Positions 18,351 through 26,924 are shown, numbered from the stretch's first letter. The stretch: DNA of 64,000 nucleotides from Chryseobacterium sp. ERMR1:04 (GCF_001297705.1 NZ_LIRF01000005.1:434001-498000), one strand, 5' to 3'. Numbers and translations: made by a program. The notes: generated from the letters alone by a model not told the origin.

Positions 18351-19877
18351 TTAAGAATTTTTAGAAAATTTTCTTGCTAGCCTGTAAGTCATTGCCATAG
18401 CGGTATACGTAGGATTCCAGCTACCGCATGTTGGGAAAATAGCACCGCCTAAAACGTATAAATTGTCTGTCTCATGCATTTTTCCGTATGAATCTGTCAC
18501 AGAATCTTTAGCGCTGTTGCCCATCCACATCACTCCAGCCTCATGAATAAGGTTATAGTCTCTAATGTTTGCCATATCGGGTTTTTGAGAAGACCATGTT
18601 TTATTGTCGCTTTGTAAATATTCGGCTTTGGTTCCGTTGCCCATTACATCTGCTACCTGATAAATTACGCGGTCTACCTCATCCCAAACTTCGGATTCTA
18701 CTTTGGGTAATGAAAAATTAATCTTGGTAATTCCTTTTTGTAGATCAATATAGTTGGTAGATGCAGCAGTTCTTTCGCCCTTAATTTCAGCCATACATTG
18801 TAAAAGGAAATAAACATAATGATCATCCATGTATAGATCAAGGTTAGTAGGATCGGGGATTACCCGGTAAAGATCTTCTTTCTGTTCTTTGCCTTTCGGA
18901 TTGTAAATACATGAAATATGGGTATGAAACTCTCTTCCCAACGTCATTCCTGAAAGATATAAAGCGGCAACCTGCAGCAGATCATTGCTTACTCCGGCTG
19001 CTTTTTTAGGAAAACGAACCAAGATCTGCGAACGCATATGCCCGATAAAGTTTCTTCCTAACAATTTGTTTTCAGGGAAAGCAGGCTTCACTAAGGTTAT
19101 AGGTTCTATCACTCCAATAGACAAAATAACTTTTGCTTTTTTTGTGCTGATTTCTCCTTGCGTTGTGCCGATATGTGAAATTCCTTTTTTATCTCTTTTT
19201 AATGATGTGGCTTCACAATTGACAAGAACATCAATGTGACCTTCATATTTTTGAATATCATCCACCAAAATATTAACGGGTGAAAAACGCTGCCATGATT
19301 TATTGGAATTTAAAGTGGCCATTGCGCCGTCCAAAGAAGAAGCTCTGTCGTAATAATCACTTGTCGGGATTTTATCTAAATTTTTAAACAATCGTTCACG
19401 CATTACTCTATGAAAATCTCCGGTATATCCATTGATTTCAATGGTGGTAGAACGGCCGATGAATTGATCTACAAGATTCCATTCCAGTTTTAATCCTTCA
19501 ATCACGTCTTGAGGCCAATCGGGCATTTGTGCTGCAGAAGGTTGTGGAACCCAAGCATTCCAATACAAGGCTCTTCCTCCTAAAAAAGGAATCTGACCAT
19601 GAATATTGTATTTTTTATCAGACATCTCCCAAGGTTGGGCGGTGGTATCGTTAAATACTGTTTGATAGGCTGGAGGTAAATTCTGATAATGCTCAGGAAG
19701 CAATAAGTTTCCCTTTTCCAATACAAGAATTTTACATTTCGGTTCTAGTTCCAACATACGATGAATAAAAGTTGTTCCGTAAGCACCGCCTCCTATGACA
19801 ATATAATCATACGCTTTGCCTTTTATTTTTTCCAGATCAGTGAAATAAATGGCATCTAATTTTGATAAATAGCTCAT
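18351..19877 (-). CDS. GMC-family FAD-dependent oxidoreductase (508 aa)
   Basis: This flavoprotein of the glucose-methanol-choline family oxidises an unknown alcohol. The start chosen is the ATG at 19877 (M-S-Y-L-S-K-L-D-A-I); a longer frame upstream would overlap the previous gene. The FAD dinucleotide motif is G29-G-G31-A-Y-G34 followed by a conserved L-V-L-E-K-G. G-G-R-A-L-Y-W-N covers the FAD-attachment loop region. The C-terminal active site keeps the catalytic pair in H-E-A-G-V-M-W-M-G and W-N-P-T, with V-L-G-G-A-I-F-P-T between them. It lies 10 bp after the acetoacetate-decarboxylase-like gene and 18 bp before the 345-residue gene, so these three form one transcription unit. Confidence 0.88.
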   Translation of the reverse strand: MSYLSKLDAIYFTDLEKIKGKAYDYIVIGGGAYGTTFIHRMLELEPKCKILVLEKGNLLLPEHYQNLPPAYQTVFNDTTAQPWEMSDKKYNIHGQIPFLGGRALYWNAWVPQPSAAQMPDWPQDVIEGLKLEWNLVDQFIGRSTTIEINGYTGDFHRVMRERLFKNLDKIPTSDYYDRASSLDGAMATLNSNKSWQRFSPVNILVDDIQKYEGHIDVLVNCEATSLKRDKKGISHIGTTQGEISTKKAKVILSIGVIEPITLVKPAFPENKLLGRNFIGHMRSQILVRFPKKAAGVSNDLLQVAALYLSGMTLGREFHTHISCIYNPKGKEQKEDLYRVIPDPTNLDLYMDDHYVYFLLQCMAEIKGERTAASTNYIDLQKGITKINFSLPKVESEVWDEVDRVIYQVADVMGNGTKAEYLQSDNKTWSSQKPDMANIRDYNLIHEAGVMWMGNSAKDSVTDSYGKMHETDNLYVLGGAIFPTCGSWNPTYTAMAMTYRLARKFSKNS

Positions 19878-19887
19878 CGTTTTAGTT

Positions 19888-20694
19888 TTAAATATAATAA
19901 GCGCGTGTTTGAGTAGCCGCAGGAGCAGACATACTTGTACGCACTGCAAAAGCGGGAGTGTCTCCGATCAGGATTTCCATGTCTTTTTTCATTTGATGAT
20001 CAGATTTTCCGTAGGTCATCTGCACTCGTTTTTTACTTTCCTTTTCATTTAAAAAGTGAAGGCAAGTCGGTTGTAAGATGTTCCAACGACAACCGATTAA
20101 TTTCCCTTCAAACTTCCCGTATTCGGTGATAGGAGAGAAGGCAGCCATTTCAGGAATAAGATCTGCAACATCTGCCACACAAGTGAAAATTGATTCTTTA
20201 GCATTTTTAGGATCGTTACAAGTGACTGTCCATTTATTTTGACCGGGAACATTCAGTGAAGGAAGATTGGTGGTAAATGTTGTTTTGAATTTTGGTTCGC
20301 CAAACAATTCTATTCCGGCTTTAATGGCCATATCAGCATCACAAGGAACCCAAACGCGTTTGTGTCCCATTAATTTTGTCTGCTCTTCACCGCGAAGATA
20401 TTCTTCCGCGGTTACAAATGCTACGGTATCTTTTTGAGATTCAGGATAAGAAACGATGTTCAATTCAATTTCCTGAGTCGTGCTGGATCCGTCAGGAAAT
20501 TGCCCTGTATAATTCTGAAAATTGAAACTTACCAAAGCTTTTCCTTTGAAATCTGCGGCAATCAGTCCTGTGTTTTCAAGGTATTTCAATACTTTTTTTC
20601 GGTCTATAAGAAAGGCAACCTCAATGTTGAATAGGGTAGCGTAATAAAATGGTAATCCAAATCCTTTTGGAATTGGAGGTAATTGATTTTTCAT
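19888..20694 (-). CDS. Acetoacetate decarboxylase-fold protein
   Basis: This 268-residue cytoplasmic protein has the acetoacetate decarboxylase fold. The Schiff-base lysine region is E-L-F-G-E-P-K135-F-K137. In the classical enzyme two adjacent lysines follow a proline; here the first lysine is kept, but the second is replaced by Phe, with another Lys one residue later. The fold also occurs in aldolase/dehydratase-like enzymes of natural-product pathways, so decarboxylation of acetoacetate should not be assumed. In this cluster a decarboxylation or aldol-type step on a keto acid is more likely (inference). It is the first gene of the ADC-GMC-345 aa unit, with a long leader region upstream. 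Confidence 0.8.
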   Translation of the reverse strand: MKNQLPPIPKGFGLPFYYATLFNIEVAFLIDRKKVLKYLENTGLIAADFKGKALVSFNFQNYTGQFPDGSSTTQEIELNIVSYPESQKDTVAFVTAEEYLRGEEQTKLMGHKRVWVPCDADMAIKAGIELFGEPKFKTTFTTNLPSLNVPGQNKWTVTCNDPKNAKESIFTCVADVADLIPEMAAFSPITEYGKFEGKLIGCRWNILQPTCLHFLNEKESKKRVQMTYGKSDHQMKKDMEILIGDTPAFAVRTSMSAPAATQTRAYYI

Positions 20695-20870
20695 GGTAAT
20701 ACGTTTTTAGATTTTTATTTTTTTAACTTAATCATTCAGCGGTGTTTTCCAGTATGTTTGTCATGCTGGAAGCATCTAGGCTCGAATCTTTCTAAACTTT
20801 TCTAATACGATATTCAGACCCCTACAGGATGATAAGCTTCGTGGATATTCTTCAAATGTTTAAATGAAAG

Positions 20871-20964
20871 ACTATAGCCCTAGCCGTGATTGCAACGGCA
20901 TCCTTTTTGGTTGCGGCCGGAGCGCAGCGGAGGCCGTAACTAAAAAGATATAGTGGAAAGCAGG
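20871..20964 (+). ncRNA. Structured extragenic element typical of Flavobacteriia
   Basis: This sequence starting ACTATAGCCCTAGCCG can fold into a multi-branched RNA. The outer pairing is ACTATA (20871-20876) with TATAGT (20949-20954). Hairpin 1 is CCGT (20884-20887) with ACGG (20895-20898). The long stem is CTTTTTGGTTGCGGCC (20903-20918) with GGCCGTAACTAAAAAG (20932-20947) and relies on G-U pairs, which argues for function as RNA. I recall similar sequences (start CCCTAGCC, end AAAAAGATATAGCGGA) downstream of many Flavobacteriia genes. Whether it is transcribed, and from which strand, cannot be seen. Confidence 0.55.
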
Positions 20965-21007
20965 AATAAGCTTCTAATAAAAAATAAAGTTTAATTTGTT
21001 GATTTAA

Positions 21008-21038
21008 AACCTTATAGGTTTCATAAACCTATAAGGTT
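21008..21038. repeat. Perfect 14-bp palindromic hairpin
   Basis: AACCTTATAGGTTT (21008-21021), loop CAT, AAACCTATAAGGTT (21025-21038). It lies 41 bp after the stop of the 518-residue gene on the minus strand. It has no clear T tract, so it is either a terminator variant or a repetitive palindrome. Confidence 0.6.
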
Positions 21039-21078
21039 GAGTAGTGTTTGTTTGAATTAATAAGATTAAATCAAAATT

Positions 21079-22635
21079 TTATTCTTTATGATAAGGGCAT
21101 CCTGAAGGTGGATTGGCGATGCGCTCAGAAACTGCAGCAGTTGTTGTCATATTCATTGCAGGAGGTGCATTGAAAAATTCCTGTTCGATTATTTTCCTCT
21201 GATCTGCAGGAATATCCTCGATTTTACGAAGTGTATTCACCTGAATATGAGGCCAGCTTGTGGTACCGCCATCATTTCCGAAATCAAATTCGAAAAATAT
21301 AATTTGTTCGTATTGCAACTGAAGAATTTCTTTTCCATCTTCAATTACAGTTTCAATCCAAAGATTAAAATCTATTTCAACGGTCGGTACAAAACGATTA
21401 ACAAAAGGAACGTTTAGAATTCCACCCTGCGCCCCAGTTTGCATTTTTGATGATAATTGAACAAGGACATAATTGGTAACATTTTGTCCGCTCAACGTGT
21501 CTCTTAATCTCATATCCGGTCTTACGCAATAAGGATATAGCTCATCTGCCAATATTCTCTGCGTATAAATTTTGTTTGAACCAGGGTCGGTTTTATCCGT
21601 TAAAGTCTCGTGAACCCAAGCCGGAGCAGGTTCGTCAAGGTTAATAGGACCTCCCGCACCTCCCATAGTTGGTGAGATCGCAAGATGAGGAGGATTCCAA
21701 GTTGCAAGACCTGTAGGGAATTGCGGAGCGCCCTCTCTAAGGTAATACACTTCATTATCTTTACTTTCAGGGGTAATATCTCCCAATACGGTAATCGTGC
21801 TTCCGTGAGGGATAACTCCACTTCTTGAGATCGAATAATCAGGAATAAAATAAGGACCTTTGATTCCATCCATTGGTTTTATTTCCTGTGCCGGAATAAT
21901 TTCATAGTATTGCTGTCCTTCTTTTAATTCGCTTAAAAGAATATAGGAAGAATGGCCATGTTCATCTTTTACCTCAACCAAGGGCTCATTTCTGTATTCT
22001 CCTTTATATCCGTATTTTTCAAAATCATCCTCAGAAAAAGCGTGAATTCCACGGTCTCTTTTGATGGTTTCTTCAGTTGCAGCATAATTGTAGACATCAC
22101 TCAGCCACAGATACATCCCGTTTTCTTCGTGAATTCCGGCGTATTGTAAACCTGGATTTCCTTCTACTTTATTTACACTTTTAATGGTTTGATCGTATTT
22201 TACAGCACCACAAAATAATTCTGTTGCACCACCACGGTTACGAACACCACCGGGAACAATTTCGAATGTTAATTTTTCGATATATTCTTCCGTATCAAAA
22301 CTGAATTTTCCAGGAACTGTACTCGGATTTGTACCTGGAGAAGGCATAATCGTCGTGTGAATTCCACTTCCTAATGATGGACGGTCGATATTTTTATTGT
22401 AATTGGCATTGTAGCTTACCCATGTTCCATTTAATGCTTCTAAAACACCATACTTTACATTATTCGCAATGTCCTGTAAATTTTCTTCTCTAAAAGGAGT
22501 TACCGGATCGTCGATTAAAAGTTTCGAGTATCCTTTCATTAAATTGGCAAGATAACCTTGCTGATCCTGACTGGGTTGTGGTGCTCTTAAAAATTCACTT
22601 CCTTTTTCAAGACTTTCCTTTTCTCTTTTTAACAT
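21079..22635 (-). CDS. Protein of unknown function, larger paralogue of the 345-residue cluster protein
   Basis: This 518-residue protein has no signal peptide. After about 60 helical residues it has G-T-W (70-72), L-T-F-E-I-V-P-G-G, an insertion of roughly 85 residues (about 181-265) not in the smaller paralogue, I-P-H-G (275-278), G-A-Q-G-G-I-L-N-V-P-F, L-W-I-E-T-V-I-E-D-G and S-W-P-H-I-Q-V-N. The extreme C-terminus is G-C-P-Y-H-K-E. The Cys-Pro-x-His ending could bind haem or metal, which is speculative. The fold is probably a beta-barrel of lipocalin/FABP type (inference). It is followed by the 384-bp gap with the structured element and preceded by repeat copy 3. Confidence 0.7.
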   Translation of the reverse strand: MLKREKESLEKGSEFLRAPQPSQDQQGYLANLMKGYSKLLIDDPVTPFREENLQDIANNVKYGVLEALNGTWVSYNANYNKNIDRPSLGSGIHTTIMPSPGTNPSTVPGKFSFDTEEYIEKLTFEIVPGGVRNRGGATELFCGAVKYDQTIKSVNKVEGNPGLQYAGIHEENGMYLWLSDVYNYAATEETIKRDRGIHAFSEDDFEKYGYKGEYRNEPLVEVKDEHGHSSYILLSELKEGQQYYEIIPAQEIKPMDGIKGPYFIPDYSISRSGVIPHGSTITVLGDITPESKDNEVYYLREGAPQFPTGLATWNPPHLAISPTMGGAGGPINLDEPAPAWVHETLTDKTDPGSNKIYTQRILADELYPYCVRPDMRLRDTLSGQNVTNYVLVQLSSKMQTGAQGGILNVPFVNRFVPTVEIDFNLWIETVIEDGKEILQLQYEQIIFFEFDFGNDGGTTSWPHIQVNTLRKIEDIPADQRKIIEQEFFNAPPAMNMTTTAAVSERIANPPSGCPYHKE

Positions 22636-22687
22636 GATATATTGTTTTTATGGTTATTAATTAATGAAGTTGCTTAAACTCTCAAGA

Positions 22688-22887
22688 TTTAACCGCAAAA
22701 GATGCAAAAGCTTTTATTGATTTATTAAAACTGTTATTTAGAAATCAAAAGTTCATCAAAGCATAAAAATCAAAGATTTTTAAAAACTTATGTGTTCTTA
22801 TTTAAGCTTTAATAATTAACTTAAAATAACTAAAGTGTTCATCTTTTGTTTCTTTTGACTCCGTCGAATCTTCGATTTGTGGTTAAA
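22688..22887 (+). repeat. Extragenic repeat family A, copy 3
   Basis: The left end TTTAACCGCAAAAGATGCAA and the right end TTTGTGGTTAAA form the inverted-repeat termini. The right end is interrupted by about 23 bp (GACTCCGTCGAATC...). The interior shares AAAAACTTATGTGTTCTTAT and AATAATTAACTTAAA with copies 1 and 2. It splits the minus-strand cluster between the 518-residue and ferritin-like genes. Confidence 0.7.
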
Positions 22888-22898
22888 ATTAAATAGGG

Positions 22899-24389
22899 TT
22901 AATTGCTGGGATATTCGAACGTTGGACCTGCGTTGTATTGAGAGTCCAATGGCTGGCTCATCAGTCCCACAGCCTGCTCTTTCAGCGCATACATATACAT
23001 GATCGATTTTTCTAATTCTTTTGCATCCCCTTCTACAGCTGCCTGAATGGCGTCTAATAAATTTTTATACGTTTGGTTAAATGCTTTTCCTTGTGCGTAT
23101 AATGGCGGATTCGATTGATAATCTGCAATTTTAGGATTCGGCTTCATCGGGTAAGCAGCGCTCCATTCTACAGGTAAAGCTTTTCCATTGGGTGGAGTAG
23201 TAACAGGCATCATTCCGTTTTCATCCATAAAGGGTTCGTATTTACCATCTAAATAATAATGTTCATGGAAGATTTCTTTAAATCTGAAATAATGCGCCAA
23301 TTCCATCCCTTCTTCAAACTGAGAAGGATCTACATCAAAAATGGATTCATCTGCACCTTCTCCCTGACCTTTAATTTCCTGGAAAACCGCAATTACACCT
23401 GATAAAGCTTCAACAGCGTGTAATTTTCCACCACTTCCGTAATACTGTTCCGGACGAATTTGTTTTGCTGGATTTCCTGTAAAGATTCCTCCTGTATTCA
23501 ATTCTTCAAATGTTTGAGGTAATTTTCCGTTGGCTTTGTAATAAGCAATGATTTGGAAAACAACAATGTAAAAGAATAACACATCGTAATATTCACCAAT
23601 GGTGTGAACATTTTCCATAATGAAAGTCTTCATATTCTCCAGCGTCCAGTGGTTGCTTTCCTGTACAGATGAACTTTTAAGGAATGATCTGTTTTCTTCA
23701 ATATGATCATATACCGGCGCTTTTACGAAGGCACTGCTCGGACTTTCAATGGCAATAAATGTAGCAATACTGTTTGTAGAAAATGTTTCTAAGCCGACGA
23801 AGAAATCCACGTTCATCGGTAATTTCATCGGGTAGGTAGGATAGTTTTGAGGCTTGTTTACTGAAGGTATAATATTCACGGCATTCATCACATTACAAAC
23901 CATGATCATGTGAAGCATTTCTTCCACCGCAACACTTCTGATGATTTGTGAAGCCAATACATTTTTGCCATCTTTTATAGAATACAAAGCGGTAAGGTAA
24001 GGGGGAATTGTTGAATGCTCAATAAGAATAGCGGTCTGCAAAAGATCTTGTAAAGCAGAACGGTAATTCATGTTTAACAATCCGCTTTTTTTCGCTGAAG
24101 GAGCTGTTTTTGCCTCTAATTGGTCAACATTTATTTCCTGAAAAGTAGGGGATCCAAACTGAGAACTTAGGTAATCATTAAATTCATTAATCTGATCATT
24201 CAGTAATAAGTTGGTTAGTGTTTTACTGTGGGATTTCAGTCCTTCCAACCAATCTTCTTTGCTTATTGTGGTGTCGAATAATAAAGATTGTAAAGAGATT
24301 TCTTCTTCAACGATGGTATTTTTACTTAATAAAGAACCTTTTAATAGAGTTTGTTCAGGTTCTGCTTTATTGATTAGTCTTTGTCTCAT
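22899..24389 (-). CDS. Ferritin-like protein of the VioB/RebD iminophenylpyruvate-dimer-synthase type
   Basis: This 496-residue protein contains the ferritin-like domain found in VioB and RebD, which couple two indole-pyruvate imines in violacein and rebeccamycin synthesis. Residues about 105-290 include L-L-Q-T-A-I-L-I-E124-H-S-T-I-P-P-Y-L-T-A-L-Y-S-I and V-A-V-E156-E157-M-L-H160, the expected di-metal ligands. A further helical segment L-A-H-Y-F-R-F-K-E-I-F-H-E-H-Y-Y supplies more His/Glu. It lacks the polyketide-synthase-like part of VioB (about 1000 residues), so it is a stand-alone ferritin-like enzyme. It begins 4 bp after the large GMC gene and is surely co-transcribed. Substrate is unknown. 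Confidence 0.8.
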   Translation of the reverse strand: MRQRLINKAEPEQTLLKGSLLSKNTIVEEEISLQSLLFDTTISKEDWLEGLKSHSKTLTNLLLNDQINEFNDYLSSQFGSPTFQEINVDQLEAKTAPSAKKSGLLNMNYRSALQDLLQTAILIEHSTIPPYLTALYSIKDGKNVLASQIIRSVAVEEMLHMIMVCNVMNAVNIIPSVNKPQNYPTYPMKLPMNVDFFVGLETFSTNSIATFIAIESPSSAFVKAPVYDHIEENRSFLKSSSVQESNHWTLENMKTFIMENVHTIGEYYDVLFFYIVVFQIIAYYKANGKLPQTFEELNTGGIFTGNPAKQIRPEQYYGSGGKLHAVEALSGVIAVFQEIKGQGEGADESIFDVDPSQFEEGMELAHYFRFKEIFHEHYYLDGKYEPFMDENGMMPVTTPPNGKALPVEWSAAYPMKPNPKIADYQSNPPLYAQGKAFNQTYKNLLDAIQAAVEGDAKELEKSIMYMYALKEQAVGLMSQPLDSQYNAGPTFEYPSN

Positions 24390-24393
24390 GGTT

Positions 24394-26484
24394 TCAGTTT
24401 TTAAATTTGTTTTCTAAATCACTCAAAATAGATTCTAACGAACGAATCGTGAATGCTGCTAAAGTTAAAGTTGGGTTTGATGTTCCCAGTGTCGTCATAT
24501 TTCCTGCGCCAACAATGTATAAATTCGGGTGATCCCAAGATTTACAATAGCTGTTGGTTACAGAGTCATCCGCATTATCGCCCATTCTGTGAGTACCTAC
24601 AATATGGCCTGCTCCGTTATAAGAATATCGTACGTTGTTGTACATAAAAGTATTTTTGTCTGCCTCAGTATACTTTGTGAAATCATCAATGCCCAATCTT
24701 TTAAACATTTGGTCAGAAGCTAATTTGGCTTGCTCCATCGATTTCATTTCGTACTCCGTTAATTCATAATGAATAACAGGACGGGGAATTCCCAACGCAT
24801 CCAAATACTGATCATTAATGGTCACTCTGTTGTTCGGATTGGGTAATTGTTCAATCTCGAAATGAAATAAAACCTGTCTTGAAAGTCTGTATGTTAAAGC
24901 TTCTTTTAATTCCGCTCCAAAAAGACCTTGTCCTAAAAACTCTGAAAGATCTGATCCCGGAGAAAATGTAGGCCAGCTCCATCCCCAATTGTCTAGCGGA
25001 GAGATCCAGGCTGAAAATTCACTTCTGAAATTACCATCACGGAAAGACGAAATATTGGTGGTAGAACCTGGGCCTCGGTACGAATAAATTGGTTCCGGGA
25101 ATAGTCCCCAAGTCAACATCACCATGTGATCCATTAAGTTTCGTCCTACCTGATCGCTTCGGTTGGCAACAGTTTTTTCAACTTTTTGTCCGTTTTCAAA
25201 AACGGTATATTTTGAATTCAATAAAATCTTTGGATTTTCAAAAGCATTGGCGGCAAGAATAACAATTGAATCGGATGTGTCAATTACTTCTTCCACAAAA
25301 TCGGTCTTCTCTTTAGAAAAATATTTACGAAGGTGAATTTTTGAAATTTTCTCCTGATCGTTTTGGTCAACGCTTACTTTATATACAACACTTTGAGCTT
25401 GAATATCGATGTATTTGTGTTTTTTAAGGTTCTCGTTTTTATTCACCTTATACAACGCTTTTTTCAATGTTTTCAACGCATTGTATTTTGCCTGAACCGG
25501 ACAGATCGGAACACACGAAGCATTTCCTTCACAACGCTCTCCCATGTAAGGATTCCAAACAGAGCCTAACGCTTTATATTCTTCGTTTTCAATATTATTT
25601 AATGATAATTTATATCCTGAATCTGTAGAATTTGCTTTAATGATTTTTGCTTTTCCATACGACAGATTAGGAGTAGAATTTCTTCCCTGAGGAGACGGAA
25701 CCATGGTTAATGGAAAGTCTTCAAAATTTAACTGAACACTGGTTCCTTTAAGACCATTAATGATTTTCTGATCCATATAACTTTGAGGAATTTCATCCAT
25801 CGGAAAAACATAGTCTTTGCCGTAATAATCTTCCATGCTTTCTGAAATAGGATATTCTTGTGCTGCCACATTTCCTGAAACCCCGATTTCAAATTCGGCC
25901 ATTTCATAATAAGGCTTTAAAGCATCGTAATCGATTGGCCAGTTGATTCCCGTTTTTACATCAGAATCCGGTTTGTTGATTTCGATACCGTATTTTTCAG
26001 TGAGTCTGAAATCATTCGGAAGCATTCTTGGCGTGGTTCCCAACCAGTGAAGCGTTGTTCCGCCACCCACTCTGATGGCATCACTTGCAAAAAGCATCGG
26101 ACCAAACTGAACTAAATATCCATTCTTATCCGGAAAGGGGAGCGTAATCTTTTCCATATCCAAAATATCCGGTGATGGCGCCTGTTTTAAATTCGGGTAA
26201 GGAGAGTTTGGAACTTTAGCCTCTTCCATATAAAACTTACGGATGTACTCGTTATAGGTGGTCAATGATGAGGATGAATCCAGTTCTATTCCGGCTTCCA
26301 ACCCAGCTTCATACATTAAAATGGATAGTTCTCTGGCATTATTAGGATTATCTATCTCTGCACGGTAAACCATTTTACCTTTTTCGGTATCAAAAACATG
26401 ATCGGTCAAAAGTTTAGCGATCAATGATCCTGCGATGCCCGTTCCTACGATAATCACATCTTTTTTGAATTCTATATTGCTCAT
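24394..26484 (-). CDS. GMC-family FAD-dependent dehydrogenase, large subunit (696 aa)
   Basis: This FAD-dependent dehydrogenase resembles the large subunits of bacterial sugar/polyol dehydrogenases. The ATG at 26484 is chosen because it overlaps the previous stop codon (ATGA) and leads directly to the FAD motif G14-T-G16-I-A-G19. G-G-G-T-T-L-H-W-L-G is the FAD-binding loop. The hinge G-E-R-C-E-G-N-A-S-C-V-P-I-C-P-V-Q-A has three cysteines as in FAD-glucose dehydrogenases that bind a 3Fe-4S cluster. The C-terminal active site has G-A-G-H-I-V-G-T-H-R-M-G and T-S-N-P-T-L-T. There is no Tat signal, so it acts in the cytoplasm unless exported with a partner. Its substrate is unknown. Confidence 0.88.
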   Translation of the reverse strand: MSNIEFKKDVIIVGTGIAGSLIAKLLTDHVFDTEKGKMVYRAEIDNPNNARELSILMYEAGLEAGIELDSSSSLTTYNEYIRKFYMEEAKVPNSPYPNLKQAPSPDILDMEKITLPFPDKNGYLVQFGPMLFASDAIRVGGGTTLHWLGTTPRMLPNDFRLTEKYGIEINKPDSDVKTGINWPIDYDALKPYYEMAEFEIGVSGNVAAQEYPISESMEDYYGKDYVFPMDEIPQSYMDQKIINGLKGTSVQLNFEDFPLTMVPSPQGRNSTPNLSYGKAKIIKANSTDSGYKLSLNNIENEEYKALGSVWNPYMGERCEGNASCVPICPVQAKYNALKTLKKALYKVNKNENLKKHKYIDIQAQSVVYKVSVDQNDQEKISKIHLRKYFSKEKTDFVEEVIDTSDSIVILAANAFENPKILLNSKYTVFENGQKVEKTVANRSDQVGRNLMDHMVMLTWGLFPEPIYSYRGPGSTTNISSFRDGNFRSEFSAWISPLDNWGWSWPTFSPGSDLSEFLGQGLFGAELKEALTYRLSRQVLFHFEIEQLPNPNNRVTINDQYLDALGIPRPVIHYELTEYEMKSMEQAKLASDQMFKRLGIDDFTKYTEADKNTFMYNNVRYSYNGAGHIVGTHRMGDNADDSVTNSYCKSWDHPNLYIVGAGNMTTLGTSNPTLTLAAFTIRSLESILSDLENKFKN

Positions 26485-26924
26485 GAGTTGCTGTTTACAG
26501 GTTGAACGGCCCAAGATTTAAACCCAGGTTGTTTGGCTCCCGGTGGATGAGCATGCATGACATTCCAAACCAGACTTTCTTTATATGATAAGTCATTCAC
26601 ATAAGCGCCTTCCCAAGTTCCCAAATACCACATCGTGATAATGCTGCTGGACATCTGCTGCATTCCCGGATCTGCCATAATTTCAGACTGAATAGCATTT
26701 CTTAATTGATCTTGACTGATAGAATTTTCAAGAACAGATTTTGCAACATTCAGAAATTCTAAAAAAGTAGCGGTTTCAATCTGTCCCAATATATGTCTGT
26801 AATAAATTTCTGCTAGGCCGGTGGACTGCAACTCGTTCGCAGAAAATCCGGTGAGAGATCCTGAGATCGACATAAACACGTCATAGTAGTAATCATCGAC
26901 GTTAAGGATTTTGTTAATAATCAT
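26481..26924 (-). CDS. Dehydrogenase small-subunit-like protein (gluconate-2-/sorbitol-dehydrogenase small-subunit type)
   Basis: This 147-residue protein is the first gene of the cluster. Its sequence L-T-G-F near the N-terminus, the helical middle and W-Y-L-G-T-W-E-G ... S-L-V-W-N-V followed by P-G-F-K-S-W-A resemble the small subunits that accompany three-subunit FAD polyol dehydrogenases. The match is from memory of the family pattern and is moderate. Its TGA overlaps the ATG of the large GMC protein by 4 bp, which supports a stoichiometric complex. Unlike typical small subunits it has no Tat signal. A candidate -7 box lies about 100 bp upstream. Confidence 0.6.
   Translation of the reverse strand: MIINKILNVDDYYYDVFMSISGSLTGFSANELQSTGLAEIYYRHILGQIETATFLEFLNVAKSVLENSISQDQLRNAIQSEIMADPGMQQMSSSIITMWYLGTWEGAYVNDLSYKESLVWNVMHAHPPGAKQPGFKSWAVQPVNSNS

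Noticed and set aside
14253..22887. CRISPR array
   Set aside because: The three repeated elements are about 190 bp long and kilobases apart; there are no short regular repeats or cas genes.
22899..24389. Violacein or rebeccamycin biosynthesis
   Set aside because: Only the ferritin-like domain is shared; VioA, VioC-E, the large PKS-like part of VioB and RebO/RebP-type genes are absent.
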